64,000 nt of DNA from a bacterium. GTDB taxonomy: Bacteria > 4484-113 > JAFGCY01. Positions 23,703 to 32,391 of this stretch are shown piece after piece (position 1 is the stretch's first letter; each line of letters opens with the position of its first letter). The translations under genes were made by a program, and so were the position numbers. A model generated the notes under the pieces. The model saw nothing but the letters and a program-made list of their open reading frames with translations, did no database searches and had not been told where the DNA came from. Location of the stretch: assembly GCA_020849855.1 (NCBI GenBank), contig JADZFO010000040.1, positions 142,705-206,704 of the forward strand, read 5' to 3'.

Positions 23703-24848
23703 CTAAGGCGCCAGCAGCGCCTTGAAATCATCACGATCGCGCAGGCTTGTCAGGTCTGTGTCACCCGGAAGGTAGCTGCGGTAGCTGTTGTCCTTGTCCA
23801 GGCTCAGGCTGAGCTGCAGCTCCGCCATGGCTTCATCCCCGCGGCCGCTGCGGGCCAGCGCGCAGGCCAGGTTGTAATGGTGCCCCGGCTCTTCGGGCTG
23901 CACCTGCGTCAGCTCGGTGAATACACGTATCGCTTCCTGCATGTTGCCGCTGTTCAGCTTGTTATAGCCTTCAGTAGTCAGCGCCCAGGGCCGGGCGATG
24001 TTAAGCAGGCGGGCCAGTTCCTCAAAGGGGTCGGGGGCGTCGTCCACCCGCAGGTCGTACTTCACATCGCTGTAGCCGCCATAGCCTGCCCCGGCCTGGC
24101 TGACCTTCAGCGCGCTGCTCTGCATGCCGCGGCTGTCGCCACCCTTCGCCTGACCGGCCAACAGCGCGCCCAGCAGCCGTCCGGCCAGGTCCTTGCCGCC
24201 GTTGTATGCGCTGCTCTGGGTCTGCGTCAGCTCGAGCGCCAAAACACTGGCCGGGTCATCCATGGCCAGCGCCATGGCATCCACTACCTCCGAGCCGGTG
24301 AGGATGTTGCCCTGACAGGCATAGACGATGCCGTCCTTGCTGATCCCGGTTCGGCCGCCGGCCCAGGCCATGCACTTGCTGCCGGTGAAGCTCTGGGCAA
24401 CATCGCCCGCGCTGGGGCTGATTAGATTCAATGCCAGCAGCGGATCGTCCTGGCTTTGCATCTCCTGAATCCGCGGGTTGGCCCGGACCACGCCGATCTG
24501 GCGCGAAGCTGCGTCCTTGTCTGCGCTGATGCAGAGCTTCAGTGCGTCCTCGGCGCTGAAACCATCGCCCATCAGCTCCAGGATCCGCGGCCCGAAGGTC
24601 GGGTTACCAAAAGCCTGGCTGGCCACCGCCCCCACCCCGGCCTGGCACCAGGGCACCACTACGCCCACGCCGAAGAAGCGGCTCTGCACTGCAACGCCCA
24701 CCTCGCCTGTGCGCGGGTCATAGGCGCAGACTGAGAAGGTGGCGATGTTCAGCTCCTCTTCGGGCTGCGCGCAGAGCGCCGGTCTGGCGGCAAGCGCAAG
24801 GCAAGAGAGCAGGACGCAGGTCGCAGTCCGCAGCAATGTGAGACACAT
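23703..24848 (-). CDS. Exported DUF1028 (Ntn-hydrolase-like) protein with TPR tail
   Basis: A 381-residue exported protein. ATG at 24848 is chosen because GGAGG lies 5 nt upstream; the next residues form a signal peptide ending PALCAQ. The DUF1028 domain spans residues ~30-250: IATFSVCAYDPRTGEVGVAV, AGVGAVASQAFGNPTFGPRIL, QIGVV and GNILTGSEVVDAM. The fold is related to Ntn hydrolases, and members are suspected amidohydrolases of unknown substrate. The last ~90 residues hold a TPR (AIRVFTELTQVQPEEPGHHYNLACALA). A terminator at 24899-24939 separates it from the gene upstream on the same strand. Confidence 0.85.
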   Translation of the reverse strand: MCLTLLRTATCVLLSCLALAARPALCAQPEEELNIATFSVCAYDPRTGEVGVAVQSRFFGVGVVVPWCQAGVGAVASQAFGNPTFGPRILELMGDGFSAEDALKLCISADKDAASRQIGVVRANPRIQEMQSQDDPLLALNLISPSAGDVAQSFTGSKCMAWAGGRTGISKDGIVYACQGNILTGSEVVDAMALAMDDPASVLALELTQTQSSAYNGGKDLAGRLLGALLAGQAKGGDSRGMQSSALKVSQAGAGYGGYSDVKYDLRVDDAPDPFEELARLLNIARPWALTTEGYNKLNSGNMQEAIRVFTELTQVQPEEPGHHYNLACALARSGRGDEAMAELQLSLSLDKDNSYRSYLPGDTDLTSLRDRDDFKALLAP

Positions 24849-24898
24849 GGCATCCTCCATCAGCCGCTCTGTGGCTGAGCGTAGAAGCATCTTACGAC

Positions 24899-24939
24899 AA
24901 AAAGGCCGCCTGGTCCCGGCAAGCAGGATCCAGGCGGCC
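24899..24939 (-). terminator. Rho-independent terminator after haloperoxidase-like gene
   Basis: On the minus strand a perfect 10-bp stem, GGCCGCCTGG/CCAGGCGGCC (24939-24930 with 24913-24904), is followed by TTTTT. It lies about 25 nt after the stop of the 24964-26568 gene. Confidence 0.9.
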
Positions 24940-24963
24940 CATCAGGCTCAGTTTGAACGCAGC

Positions 24964-26568
24964 TTAGTTCGCGGGAACCTTGGCGGTGCCGTTGAAGTAG
25001 CTCTCGAAGATCGGCCACGAGTAACTGGCGACCTTGCGGCCGAGGTCCAGCGCCACGATATTGTCGGACTGGGTGTGGAAGCCGCCCATGACGCGGGAGA
25101 TTCCGGCCATCTCCGCCGTAGCGGTGAAGGTCGGCAACTCGAGCAGGATCGCCTCATCCATGGGCTCGTGGGTGATGGAGCCCGGCACGCGCGGAGCGCA
25201 GAAGCCGAACCAGTCACTGCCCGAGAAGAGCTTCAGGATGGTGGAGGCACCGGCGCTGACGGTGCTGTGGCCGGAGGGATAGGACGGGAAGGGCGGGCAG
25301 ACGAAGTAGTCGGGGGAGTAGTTCTTCCACTCCTCAGCCGGCACCATGCCGACACCCTTGCCATAGCCCAGCCAGTCCGGCAGCATCTTGCCCTTGTAGT
25401 AGTACTTCACCAGGGCCTGCGGGCGCGGACTGTCATAAACATACTTGGCATCCCAGCAGGCGACGAAAGCATCGTGGCAGACAGCGCCGACGGCAAAGAA
25501 GAGCTTGACGTCCTGATCCAGGTTGTACTTGTCGCGGCGGGAAAGGTCCTGGGCGAAGCGCAGCCAGTGGCCGGACTGGCCCGTGGAACGCGGACCGTCA
25601 CGCATAAACTCAACAATGGCCTTCTGCATCGGGGTCAGGGTCGCCGTGTAGCGGATGACCTCATCCACCTCAGCCTTAAGCTGCGAGGTCTCGAGGCCAG
25701 GAGGGGGTCCCGGGCGGAACTGGTCACCACCATTCAGGGCCACGGTCTTCACGCGGCCCCACTGGGGGGTCAGGCCGCCAGGAGCGATCCGGGTGCCGTC
25801 CATCAGGGTGAACCACTTGGGCATCCAGTGGTTAGGGTCTTTGCACTCGTCCGCGGTGTTCTTGCAGACATAACCGGTCCAGTCGGAGTAGGGTTTGCCA
25901 TTGCTGCCCTGAACATCGCCGGCCTGGTTGGATCCATCATTGCGATAAGCGGCAACCACCGCTTCGGCGGCAACGTTGCCCACGCCGGCAGGCGTCGAGG
26001 TATCAGTCGACTCGTTGGCAGGGTCAAAACCCATCTCACGCAGCTCGGCGTGAATCAGCTCCTGCAGTTCGGGCTGCGGGAAGACATAAAGCATAGCGTG
26101 GTGCGCGGCGTAGGAGATCGCCTCCGCCTTGTTCGCCTCGGTGCGCTCGCTGGCCGGTCGACGCAGCTTGCCGCCAAGCTGGGTGCCGACGGCCTTTTCG
26201 TCGTAGGCCGCCCAGGCTTCATACATCGCCGTGGTGACGATCATCATCTGACGGGCAATAATCGTCGGGCGCGCCAGCTTGGTGACCTTTTCAACATCAG
26301 TGGCCGTGACTTCCTGCAGGTTGTTGATCCACTTGTATGCCGCGGTGGCGTCTTTGTAGTCAGGATAGATGGCCGAGCCATCGCGGGTCGCCGCCGCGTA
26401 GTGCATGCGCATGGGGTCCATTTCCATCTGGCCCTGAGGACTATTCTCAAAGCCGATGATATTGGACTGGGCGGCTGCTTCCTCTGCCCGGGCAGCCATA
26501 GAGCTGCCCACCGCCATTGCCAGCAGCAGCATGAAGAGGACCCACGGTCCCCTGTAGAACAACCTCAT
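24964..26568 (-). CDS. Exported vanadium-haloperoxidase-like / PAP2 family protein
   Basis: A 534-residue exported protein with a signal peptide (residues 1-28, ending SSMAARA) and AGGGG before the ATG. The C-terminal half holds the three acid-phosphatase/vanadate motifs in order: KYVYDSPRP, YPSGHSTVSAG and SRVMGGFHTQSDN. The N-terminal half is helical, as in bacterial vanadium-dependent chloro- and bromoperoxidases. These enzymes oxidise halides with hydrogen peroxide; a phosphatase role is the alternative. A perfect GTGAAA-tg-TTTCAC palindrome lies about 160 bp upstream, and an efficient terminator follows, so it is a single-gene transcript. Confidence 0.85.
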   Translation of the reverse strand: MRLFYRGPWVLFMLLLAMAVGSSMAARAEEAAAQSNIIGFENSPQGQMEMDPMRMHYAAATRDGSAIYPDYKDATAAYKWINNLQEVTATDVEKVTKLARPTIIARQMMIVTTAMYEAWAAYDEKAVGTQLGGKLRRPASERTEANKAEAISYAAHHAMLYVFPQPELQELIHAELREMGFDPANESTDTSTPAGVGNVAAEAVVAAYRNDGSNQAGDVQGSNGKPYSDWTGYVCKNTADECKDPNHWMPKWFTLMDGTRIAPGGLTPQWGRVKTVALNGGDQFRPGPPPGLETSQLKAEVDEVIRYTATLTPMQKAIVEFMRDGPRSTGQSGHWLRFAQDLSRRDKYNLDQDVKLFFAVGAVCHDAFVACWDAKYVYDSPRPQALVKYYYKGKMLPDWLGYGKGVGMVPAEEWKNYSPDYFVCPPFPSYPSGHSTVSAGASTILKLFSGSDWFGFCAPRVPGSITHEPMDEAILLELPTFTATAEMAGISRVMGGFHTQSDNIVALDLGRKVASYSWPIFESYFNGTAKVPAN

Positions 26569-26728
26569 CGCATTCCCCTTGTACAGTCTGTTGATGTTGT
26601 AGAAGTTGATCCTGTCAGCCGTCGTCGCAGTTACTACTGGTACAGGACCCTATCGTCGAATAACACCCTGCAAGCTGAAAATCCAGTAAACCGAACGATT
26701 TTCAGGAAAGTCGCGGCAAGCTGATATC

Positions 26729-26742
26729 GTGAAATGTTTCAC
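26729..26742. promoter_or_regulatory. Perfect palindrome, possible operator
   Basis: GTGAAA-tg-TTTCAC lies in the gap between the haloperoxidase-like gene and tRNA-Leu. It could be an operator for either the peroxidase gene or the region around the tRNA. Confidence 0.35.
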
Positions 26743-26819
26743 TATTGGAGAAGGGTGAAGCAGGACGCCTTGCCGTGGTTTCGCTGGCCTGGAAATCCTG
26801 GGGTTCAAAAGTAAGTAGA

Positions 26820-26905
26820 TGGTGCCGAAGGGGGGACTCGAACCCCCACGCCCTTGCGAGCACTAGGTCCTGAACCTAGCGTGTCTGCCATTCCACCACT
26901 TCGGC
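26820..26905 (-). tRNA. tRNA-Leu (CAG)
   Basis: On the minus strand the 86-nt sequence starts GCCGAAGTGGTGGAATGG and ends CTTCGGCACCA. Acceptor arms GCCGAAG/CTTCGGC pair perfectly, the anticodon stem CTAGG/CCTAG encloses TTCAGGA (anticodon CAG), and a long variable arm (TGCTCGCAAGGGCG) marks a class II leucine tRNA. The 3' CCA is encoded. Confidence 0.95.
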
Positions 26906-27007
26906 GCGGGGAAATACTATAACCGTGTTAGCCGCCTTTTGCAAGCTGATTTTGCACAGAGCCCGCTGCGGATCAGATTAAGTCTCGGCCAAAGCAAGCC
27001 GGGCGCC

Positions 27008-27035
27008 TTGCGCTGCCACCGGCAGGGCCTAGAAT
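27008..27035 (+). promoter_or_regulatory. Promoter of fliQ, leaderless start
   Basis: TTGCGC (27008-27013), a 16-nt spacer and TAGAAT (27030-27035); the ATG follows after 6 nt with no Shine-Dalgarno sequence. Confidence 0.55.
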
Positions 27036-27041
27036 GATCGC

Positions 27042-27308
27042 ATGGAATCGGCCTTTCTGGATGAAGCCAGCCGCGCGGTCACAACCACGCTGCTGCTGGC
27101 CACGCCCGTACTGATCGTATCGCTGGTGCTGGGCGTGCTGGTGGGCATTCTGCAGGCAGTCACAAGTGTGCAGGAACAGACCCTGAGCTTCGTTCCCAAG
27201 ATCTTTGCCGTGGCTGCGGTGTTGATTCTGCTGGCCGGCTGGATGCAGCGGACGATGGACACCTTTGCAGTAAACATCTTCGGCAACCTGTCCAGCTTCA
27301 TAAAGTAA
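27042..27308 (+). CDS. fliQ: Flagellar export protein FliQ (orphan)
   Basis: An 88-residue protein with two transmembrane helices, the normal size of FliQ. LLATPVLIVSLVLGVLVGILQAVTSVQEQTLSFVPKI is the family signature (split here: LLATPVLIVSLVLGVLVGIL, then QAVTSVQEQTLSFVPKI). FliQ is part of the flagellar type III export gate with FliP and FliR. No other flagellar gene is in the window, which is unusual because fliP, fliQ and fliR are normally adjacent. A type III secretion homologue (SctS) is the alternative. Its mRNA appears leaderless. Confidence 0.9.
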   Translation: MESAFLDEASRAVTTTLLLATPVLIVSLVLGVLVGILQAVTSVQEQTLSFVPKIFAVAAVLILLAGWMQRTMDTFAVNIFGNLSSFIK

Positions 27309-27328
27309 GCGACCGGGCTGCTTTGCAC

Positions 27329-27658
27329 CTATAGATAAGGCGTGTTGACCACAGGGTCCTGCATCATGTCGCTGGGCGGCTCAGCCACTGCGCAGTTGTT
27401 CATCACGGACTGCACCCCAGGCACAGCCTCCGCAATCTCGCTGATCGCGGCCTTATCCTCGTCCTTGAGAATCTCGCCGGTGATGAGCACGACGCCGTTT
27501 TCCTGCAGACTGACCTCAAAGCTGTACTGGCTGGTGCGCGGGTCATCCTTCAGGGCCTTGAGGACCGCGCCTTCCAGCTTGCTCTTGGCCATCAGGTCGC
27601 AGCCACTGGCGCAGGCCAGGACGAGGCAGAACAACAGGATGCTCAGGGCGATACGCAT
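27329..27658 (-). CDS. BON-domain lipoprotein
   Basis: A 109-residue lipoprotein: signal sequence MRIALSILLFCLVLACASGC with lipobox ASGC at Cys20. Residues ~25-90 form one BON domain: SKLEGAVLKALKDD, FEVSLQENGVVLITGEI, then AAISEIAEAVPGVQSVMNN. BON domains bind membranes or envelope lipids, as in OsmY and DolP. TATAAT lies exactly 6 nt before the ATG, so a leaderless mRNA separate from comF is likely, although it is the last gene of the minus-strand run. Confidence 0.85.
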   Translation of the reverse strand: MRIALSILLFCLVLACASGCDLMAKSKLEGAVLKALKDDPRTSQYSFEVSLQENGVVLITGEILKDEDKAAISEIAEAVPGVQSVMNNCAVAEPPSDMMQDPVVNTPYL

Positions 27659-27664
27659 GGGCTG

Positions 27665-27670
27665 ATTATA
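27665..27670 (-). promoter_or_regulatory. -10 TATAAT of BON lipoprotein gene
   Basis: A perfect TATAAT on the minus strand is separated by 6 nt (CAGCCC) from the ATG at 27658. It overlaps the last codons of comF. Confidence 0.6.
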
Positions 27671-28451
27671 GACCTACCGGCGGCGGAACATCGTCATCCG
27701 GCTCATAGCGGCCGGCGGTGGAGAATGCTGTGATTGCGTAGGAGGCGCTGCAGCCCGCGCGCCGCAAGGCCCTGGCGCAGGCGAGCAAAGTCGAGCCAGT
27801 AGTCATCAGGTCGTCCACCAGCAGCACGGCCCTGCCCTTAACTTCCTCAGCCATCGCGCCAGGAACGGCGAAAGCACCGCGCACGTTTTCGCGGCGCTGG
27901 TTCAGGCTCTTGCCGACCTGTGTGTCAGTATCGCGCGTGCGCTCAAGCAGTTCCGGCCTGCAGGGCAATCCCAGATCGACTGCGATCCGCTGGGCCAGGA
28001 ACTCGGCCTGGTTAAAGCGGCGGCGGCGCAGGCGGGAGGCAAACATGGGAACGGGCACAACTGCGCTGAGCTGTATTCCGGGCTGCTGGAAGAGCTGATC
28101 CGCCCCGGCTGCCAGCCAGGGCTTCATCTGCTCGGCCAGCACCTGACCGGCGGCCTGGCGACGCTGATACTTGAACTCCGCCAGCAGCCGCCGGCCGGCC
28201 GGGTTATAGACCAGACGGCTGCGGGCCTTTTCTATGCCCAGTGTTCGGCCGTGGCATTCCCCGCAGTCAGGGCTGGCAAAGCTGGTCTGACGCAAACGTC
28301 CGCAGCGGCTGCAGGCTGAGTTGATCAGGCGCAGCTGGGGCGCGCAGTCCTGGCAGAGGCTCAGTTCGCCCAGGCTCTGGCAGAGCACGCAGCGGGTGGG
28401 GATCAGCAGTCGCGCCAGCCACGAAGCAACTGAGCCCAGCGCTCCGTCCAT
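27666..28451 (-). CDS. ComF-family phosphoribosyltransferase-like protein
   Basis: A 261-residue protein starting at ATG 28451, directly after the stop of the heptose adenylyltransferase gene. The N-terminal zinc-ribbon has four Cys pairs (CVLC, CQDC, CSRCGR, CGEC). The C-terminal part is a type I phosphoribosyltransferase fold with SAVVPVPMFASRLRRRRFNQ, KSLNQRRENVRGAF and the PRPP loop VLLVDDLMTTGSTL. ComF is needed for DNA uptake in competent bacteria; in others it is an uncharacterised PRTase (GntX). Confidence 0.92.
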   Translation of the reverse strand: MDGALGSVASWLARLLIPTRCVLCQSLGELSLCQDCAPQLRLINSACSRCGRLRQTSFASPDCGECHGRTLGIEKARSRLVYNPAGRRLLAEFKYQRRQAAGQVLAEQMKPWLAAGADQLFQQPGIQLSAVVPVPMFASRLRRRRFNQAEFLAQRIAVDLGLPCRPELLERTRDTDTQVGKSLNQRRENVRGAFAVPGAMAEEVKGRAVLLVDDLMTTGSTLLACARALRRAGCSASYAITAFSTAGRYEPDDDVPPPVGL

Positions 28452-28452
28452 C

Positions 28453-28932
28453 TCAGCTGCCGTCGCCGGCGCTGCGGATGCGCGCCAGCAGGCTGGTGGT
28501 GGAGAAGCCCTGCAGGAAGGGTACCAGCACCACCCTGCCCCCGCGGGCTTCGACCACCTCGCGGCCGACAACTTCCTTCCCCGCGTAGTCCTCCCCCTTA
28601 ACGAGTACATCCGGCTGGATCAGGCGGATCAGCTCAAGCGGTGTGTCCTCGTCAAAGAGCGCAACCGCATCCACGCAGCGCAGGGCTGCCAGCATCCGGC
28701 TGCGGTAGTCCTCGCTAAGGATGGGCCTGTCAGCGCCCTTGCCCTGGCGCCGGACAGAGCTGTCGCTGTTGAGGCCGACGATCAATACGTCACCCTCTGC
28801 GCGGGCAGACTCAAGCTGGTGCAGGTGGCCTGGGTGCAGCAGGTCAAAGACGCCGTTGGTGAAAACCAGGCGGCGGCCCTCGCTGCGCCACTGGGCAAGC
28901 TTCTGCTCCAGTTCAGCCTCAAGTCTGGCCAT
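28453..28932 (-). CDS. hldE2/rfaE2: Heptose 1-phosphate adenylyltransferase (HldE C-domain type)
   Basis: A 159-residue nucleotidyltransferase that makes ADP-D-glycero-D-manno-heptose for LPS core. The first nucleotide motif is RRLVFTNGVFDLLHPGHL (HxGH = HPGH). ADRPILSEDYRSRMLAAL, DEDTPLELIRLIQPDVLVKG and the C-terminal GFSTTSLLARIR are typical. ATG at 28932 lies 14 nt inside the kinase gene. In Escherichia coli the kinase and adenylyltransferase are one HldE protein; here they are two overlapping genes. Confidence 0.92.
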   Translation of the reverse strand: MARLEAELEQKLAQWRSEGRRLVFTNGVFDLLHPGHLHQLESARAEGDVLIVGLNSDSSVRRQGKGADRPILSEDYRSRMLAALRCVDAVALFDEDTPLELIRLIQPDVLVKGEDYAGKEVVGREVVEARGGRVVLVPFLQGFSTTSLLARIRSAGDGS

Positions 28933-29935
28933 CAGCGGCGGCCTCCTCGCTGTCCAGCAGCAGGATCTCATGGCGCAGCTCATCTGCGCTGATGGCGGCC
29001 ACGCCCAGCTTGCCGACGGCAAGGCTGCCGACCAGGTTGCCCAGCTCCGCCGCTTCCATCAGCGAGGACCCGCTGCCCAGTGCCAGGGCTATCGCGGCGA
29101 CCGTGCTGTCGCCGGCGCCAGCCACGTCGAAGACTTCCCGCGGATGGCCGGGGACATGCCCGAAGGCATCGCGGGAGAGCACATACAGCCCGCGGGCCCC
29201 GGCAGTTACCAGCACCTCCTGCGCACCCGTCCTGTCGCGGACCAACTCGCATACTTCGCGCATGGCTTTGCTGTCGGCGGAGTCCACGGACGGCATAGCG
29301 GCAATGCGCAGAGCCTCGCCCAGATTCGGCTTCATTACCCTCGCGCCGGCGAAGGCAGCGGCATTCTCCGGCTTGGGATCGACGATCACATCCACACCTG
29401 CCGCAGCGCAGGCCTTGACCAGCTTCGCGGCAAAGTCGGGGCTCAGCACGCCCTTTGCGTAGTCGCTGACAACCAGTACCTGCAGGCCCGGCAGGCTTTC
29501 CTGAAGCTTGCCCAGCAGATCTGCCCTGTACTGCTCCGACAGAACCGCTGTGTCTTCCTCATCGATGCGCAGCATGTGCTGGCTGCGGGCGACGATGCGC
29601 GTCTTCACGGTGCTGGGGTAAGCCGACGGACTGACGACGCCGCTGAGGTCCACGCCCGACAGCAGCCCGCGCACCTCGCGGCCGGCTTCGTCATCGCCCA
29701 GCGCGCCAAAGAGTGAGCACTGCCCGCCGAGGCTGAGCACGTTGCAGGCAACGTTGGCCGCGCCGCCGGGCTGCGTTGTGCGGCGCTGGACGCGTACGAC
29801 CGGAACCGGCGCCTCAGGGCTGATGCGCTGGACATCGCCGTAAATGAAGCGGTCGACCATCAGGTCGCCAAGTACGCCCACCCGGATCTGGCCAAAGCCC
29901 CGGATGCGGGTAAGCAGCTGCGCGGTGGAGCTCAC
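28919..29935 (-). CDS. hldE1/rfaE1: D-beta-D-heptose 7-phosphate kinase (HldE N-domain type)
   Basis: A 338-residue PfkB/ribokinase-family kinase acting on D-glycero-beta-D-manno-heptose 7-phosphate. Landmarks are VGVLGDLMVDRFIYGDVQRI, TTQPGGAANVACN, VDPKPEN, KPNLGEA and the PfkB signature VFDVAGAGDSTVAAIALAL with the catalytic Asp. The GTG at 29935 has TACAAT 6 nt upstream and no ribosome binding site, so it seems to start its own leaderless transcript with the adenylyltransferase and comF. Confidence 0.93.
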   Translation of the reverse strand: MSSTAQLLTRIRGFGQIRVGVLGDLMVDRFIYGDVQRISPEAPVPVVRVQRRTTQPGGAANVACNVLSLGGQCSLFGALGDDEAGREVRGLLSGVDLSGVVSPSAYPSTVKTRIVARSQHMLRIDEEDTAVLSEQYRADLLGKLQESLPGLQVLVVSDYAKGVLSPDFAAKLVKACAAAGVDVIVDPKPENAAAFAGARVMKPNLGEALRIAAMPSVDSADSKAMREVCELVRDRTGAQEVLVTAGARGLYVLSRDAFGHVPGHPREVFDVAGAGDSTVAAIALALGSGSSLMEAAELGNLVGSLAVGKLGVAAISADELRHEILLLDSEEAAADGQT

Positions 29936-29941
29936 GGGCCG

Positions 29942-29947
29942 ATTGTA
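29942..29947 (-). promoter_or_regulatory. -10-like TACAAT of heptose kinase gene
   Basis: On the minus strand TACAAT ends 6 nt (CGGCCC) before the GTG at 29935. Confidence 0.5.
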
Positions 29948-29952
29948 GCAGT

Positions 29953-32391
29953 TCAGGATTCGCGGTCAGCCACGTTGGTGTCGCCATTGCGCAGTCTCTC
30001 AGCCTTGCGCTCGGCCTCTTCCTCGGCGCGGCTGCGGGCCGTGGGACGCGCGGCGGCGGCTTTCTTGTCGGGCTTGGCCGCGGCCGCTGCTGCAGCCTCC
30101 TCCTCTTCGCCGTTCAAAGCCGCAATGGCGTCGTCCTTGTCCAGCAGGCCGGAGCGGCTGGCCAGCTGTGCGATATCGTCCACCTGCGCGGCGTCCCTGC
30201 GCGCGGCTTCGCGCTGCTGTGCTGCCCTGCGCGCTTCTTCTTCTTCCAGCAGGCGGCGCTTCTCCTGCGCGGCGCTGGTCGTGCGGTTTGACCCGCTGAA
30301 GGTCACCCCGCCAGTGTTCTGGAAGAGGCCCTGGGCCGGGCCAGTCTGGCGGCCGGCGCCGCCAAGGTCTGCGCCGGCGTTGACATCCTCAGCCTGAGGT
30401 GTGAGGTCTGGGATGTCGTCGCTCTTAACCTTGCCGTTCACCAGGCCCACAAAGGTGAAGACATCGTTCTCCGTGTCCATATAGATCTGGGCAGCGTAAA
30501 TGTAGCCCTCGGCGTCCGGCTTGATCACCACATTCTGGCGCATCAGGAAGAATTTGGCCGTTTCGTCCTGGATCACTTCGCCGGCTTCGACACTCTGCTG
30601 CTCCGAGACGATCTTTACTCCGTCTCGCAGTTCCATGCGCTTGCGGTCGAAGTTGTAGGTGATGCTGCCGGCTTCGGCGGTCAGGGGCTTTAGCAGGGCG
30701 GTCTTAAGGTCTTCTGATACCTGGCCTTCCTTGATCAGCCCGCCCTGGATCAGCCAGTCGCCGTCCTGCTGGCTGAAGACCGCGCGCTGGTTGCTGTCGC
30801 CCTCGACATAGAAGTCCTTGGTCTTGTCGTTGACCTCGATGTAGGTGCCCTTGATGTTGCGCTTGGCCTGGAGAAACTCAACAGTCTTGCCGGGCTGGGC
30901 GTAGAACTGTGCCAGGCCTGATTCCTCGCTGTAAAGCACCAGGTCGGCGTTGATCTTGGTCGGCGCATCCGTCAGCGCACGGGCCTTCTTCTCGTCCTCG
31001 CCCTCAACAAGCTTGTTGACGAAGATCCACTCATAGTTAGTAACTTCCAGGACGACGGTGCCGCTCATGGCATAGACCTTCGTCTTGTCGTTGTAGTCCA
31101 GGCGATCAAGAGTGCCGTTAAAGCTCGGGTGCACCAGGCGCACACTGTCTATCGCGCTCAGCTCCTTGCTTTCCCAGTTGTAGAAGAGGGTCTTGCAGAA
31201 GAGCTCGAACTGCTGCCCGGCGAAGTAGTTGCGCACACGGTTCTTCTTGTCCTGGCTGAAGTCGGGCTGGCTCGATCCGGCCTTGGCGTTCTTCTGGAAC
31301 TGCACAAATCCCGAAGCCTGGAAGCGCTTCTCCTTGAAGTTGATCAGCAGGTCGTCCGTGCTCAGGGTGTACTGCGGGTCATCGATCGAGACATTGCCAT
31401 ACAGGTGCGCAACTTCATTGTGCTCGTCAATGTCGGCGGTATCGGCTGAGATCACCACCTTGTTGTAGTAGATCTGCAGGCCGCCCTCGATATGGAACTG
31501 CTTGGTTTCCGTGGAGCCGCTGATCTTGCCTGTGGGTATGACCACGCGGGCGAAGTTCTGGGCTACACCTCTTGAGGGGTCCTGGGCATCCTTGGCGATC
31601 TCTTCCTCTGAGCTGCCTTCCGGCAGCATTGAATCGCCCAGCAGGGACTCAAATGGCTCCACTGGGCTTGCCGGGCCGGGGGGCTGGGCCACCACCTGCC
31701 CCGGCGCTTCGCCGATGCTGCCGGGCTGGTCCTGGGCGAAGCCGGGAAGCAGCTTCTGCAGGTCCTCTTCAGAGAAGCCGCCGCGTCCACCGTCTGCCGG
31801 AGGCGCACCACCGCCTGGCTTATCGGGCACGAAGCCCGGCTGTCCCGACAGGGGCCGCTCGCCGCCTGCGGCCGCATCTGTTCCTTCCTGGCCGGGTCCT
31901 GGCGGCAGTTTGGGGCCCGGGGCAGCATCCTCGCCGGCTGCGGCTTCTTCTTTATCCTTATCCTTACGGCCGAGCAGCTCGTTGATCTTCTCCAGCGCGC
32001 CGGGTGCGATCCTCTCAAGCAGCGAAGGTTCGGCCTTGGCCTCTGCGGTATTGATTGCCCCATCCTTGGATGCATCGGCCTGCGCCAGCAGCACGCGGCC
32101 CTTGGAGTCCTTTCTCAGGCGGCTCTTTGCATCAGTTCGCGGCGCTTTGCTTTCGGTTTCTACTTCTGGGTCAGCCTCTGCTTCAGTTTCAGAGCTGGCA
32201 TCTTCGCCTTCGGCATCAACAGCGTCATCCGGCGAAACTGCGACTTCCGTGCTTTCGCCGCCGTCAGTCTCAGCATCCGCCTGGGCACAGGGATGCCCTG
32301 GCACAAGCAGGCTTAGGCACAGGAGCACTGCGGTGAGAAGAGCCGCGAGCAGGCGCGCAGGTGCAGGGTGCTGCTGGCGAAGAGTGCTCAT
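29953..32391 (-). CDS. Large OstA/LptA-like periplasmic protein
   Basis: An 812-residue exported protein. A signal peptide (residues 1-38) is followed by a ~230-residue acidic, Pro/Gly-rich, probably disordered region. Residues ~290-670 are OstA/LptA-type beta-jellyroll repeats (FHIEGGLQIYYNKVVISADT, VAHLYGNVSIDDPQYTLSTD, RMELRDGVKIVSEQQSVEAG). The C-terminus is a Lys/Glu/Arg/Ala-rich helical tail. OstA domains of LptA and LptD form the bridge that carries LPS across the periplasm. The ATG overlaps the stop of the preceding OstA-like gene by 4 nt. At this size it is neither standard LptA (~180 aa) nor LptD, since no outer-membrane barrel is evident. Confidence 0.75.
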   Translation of the reverse strand: MSTLRQQHPAPARLLAALLTAVLLCLSLLVPGHPCAQADAETDGGESTEVAVSPDDAVDAEGEDASSETEAEADPEVETESKAPRTDAKSRLRKDSKGRVLLAQADASKDGAINTAEAKAEPSLLERIAPGALEKINELLGRKDKDKEEAAAGEDAAPGPKLPPGPGQEGTDAAAGGERPLSGQPGFVPDKPGGGAPPADGGRGGFSEEDLQKLLPGFAQDQPGSIGEAPGQVVAQPPGPASPVEPFESLLGDSMLPEGSSEEEIAKDAQDPSRGVAQNFARVVIPTGKISGSTETKQFHIEGGLQIYYNKVVISADTADIDEHNEVAHLYGNVSIDDPQYTLSTDDLLINFKEKRFQASGFVQFQKNAKAGSSQPDFSQDKKNRVRNYFAGQQFELFCKTLFYNWESKELSAIDSVRLVHPSFNGTLDRLDYNDKTKVYAMSGTVVLEVTNYEWIFVNKLVEGEDEKKARALTDAPTKINADLVLYSEESGLAQFYAQPGKTVEFLQAKRNIKGTYIEVNDKTKDFYVEGDSNQRAVFSQQDGDWLIQGGLIKEGQVSEDLKTALLKPLTAEAGSITYNFDRKRMELRDGVKIVSEQQSVEAGEVIQDETAKFFLMRQNVVIKPDAEGYIYAAQIYMDTENDVFTFVGLVNGKVKSDDIPDLTPQAEDVNAGADLGGAGRQTGPAQGLFQNTGGVTFSGSNRTTSAAQEKRRLLEEEEARRAAQQREAARRDAAQVDDIAQLASRSGLLDKDDAIAALNGEEEEAAAAAAAKPDKKAAAARPTARSRAEEEAERKAERLRNGDTNVADRES

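Noticed and set aside
24739..26724. 661-codon plus-strand frame
   Set aside because: Antisense to the haloperoxidase-like gene, including its PAP2 motifs; shadow composition.
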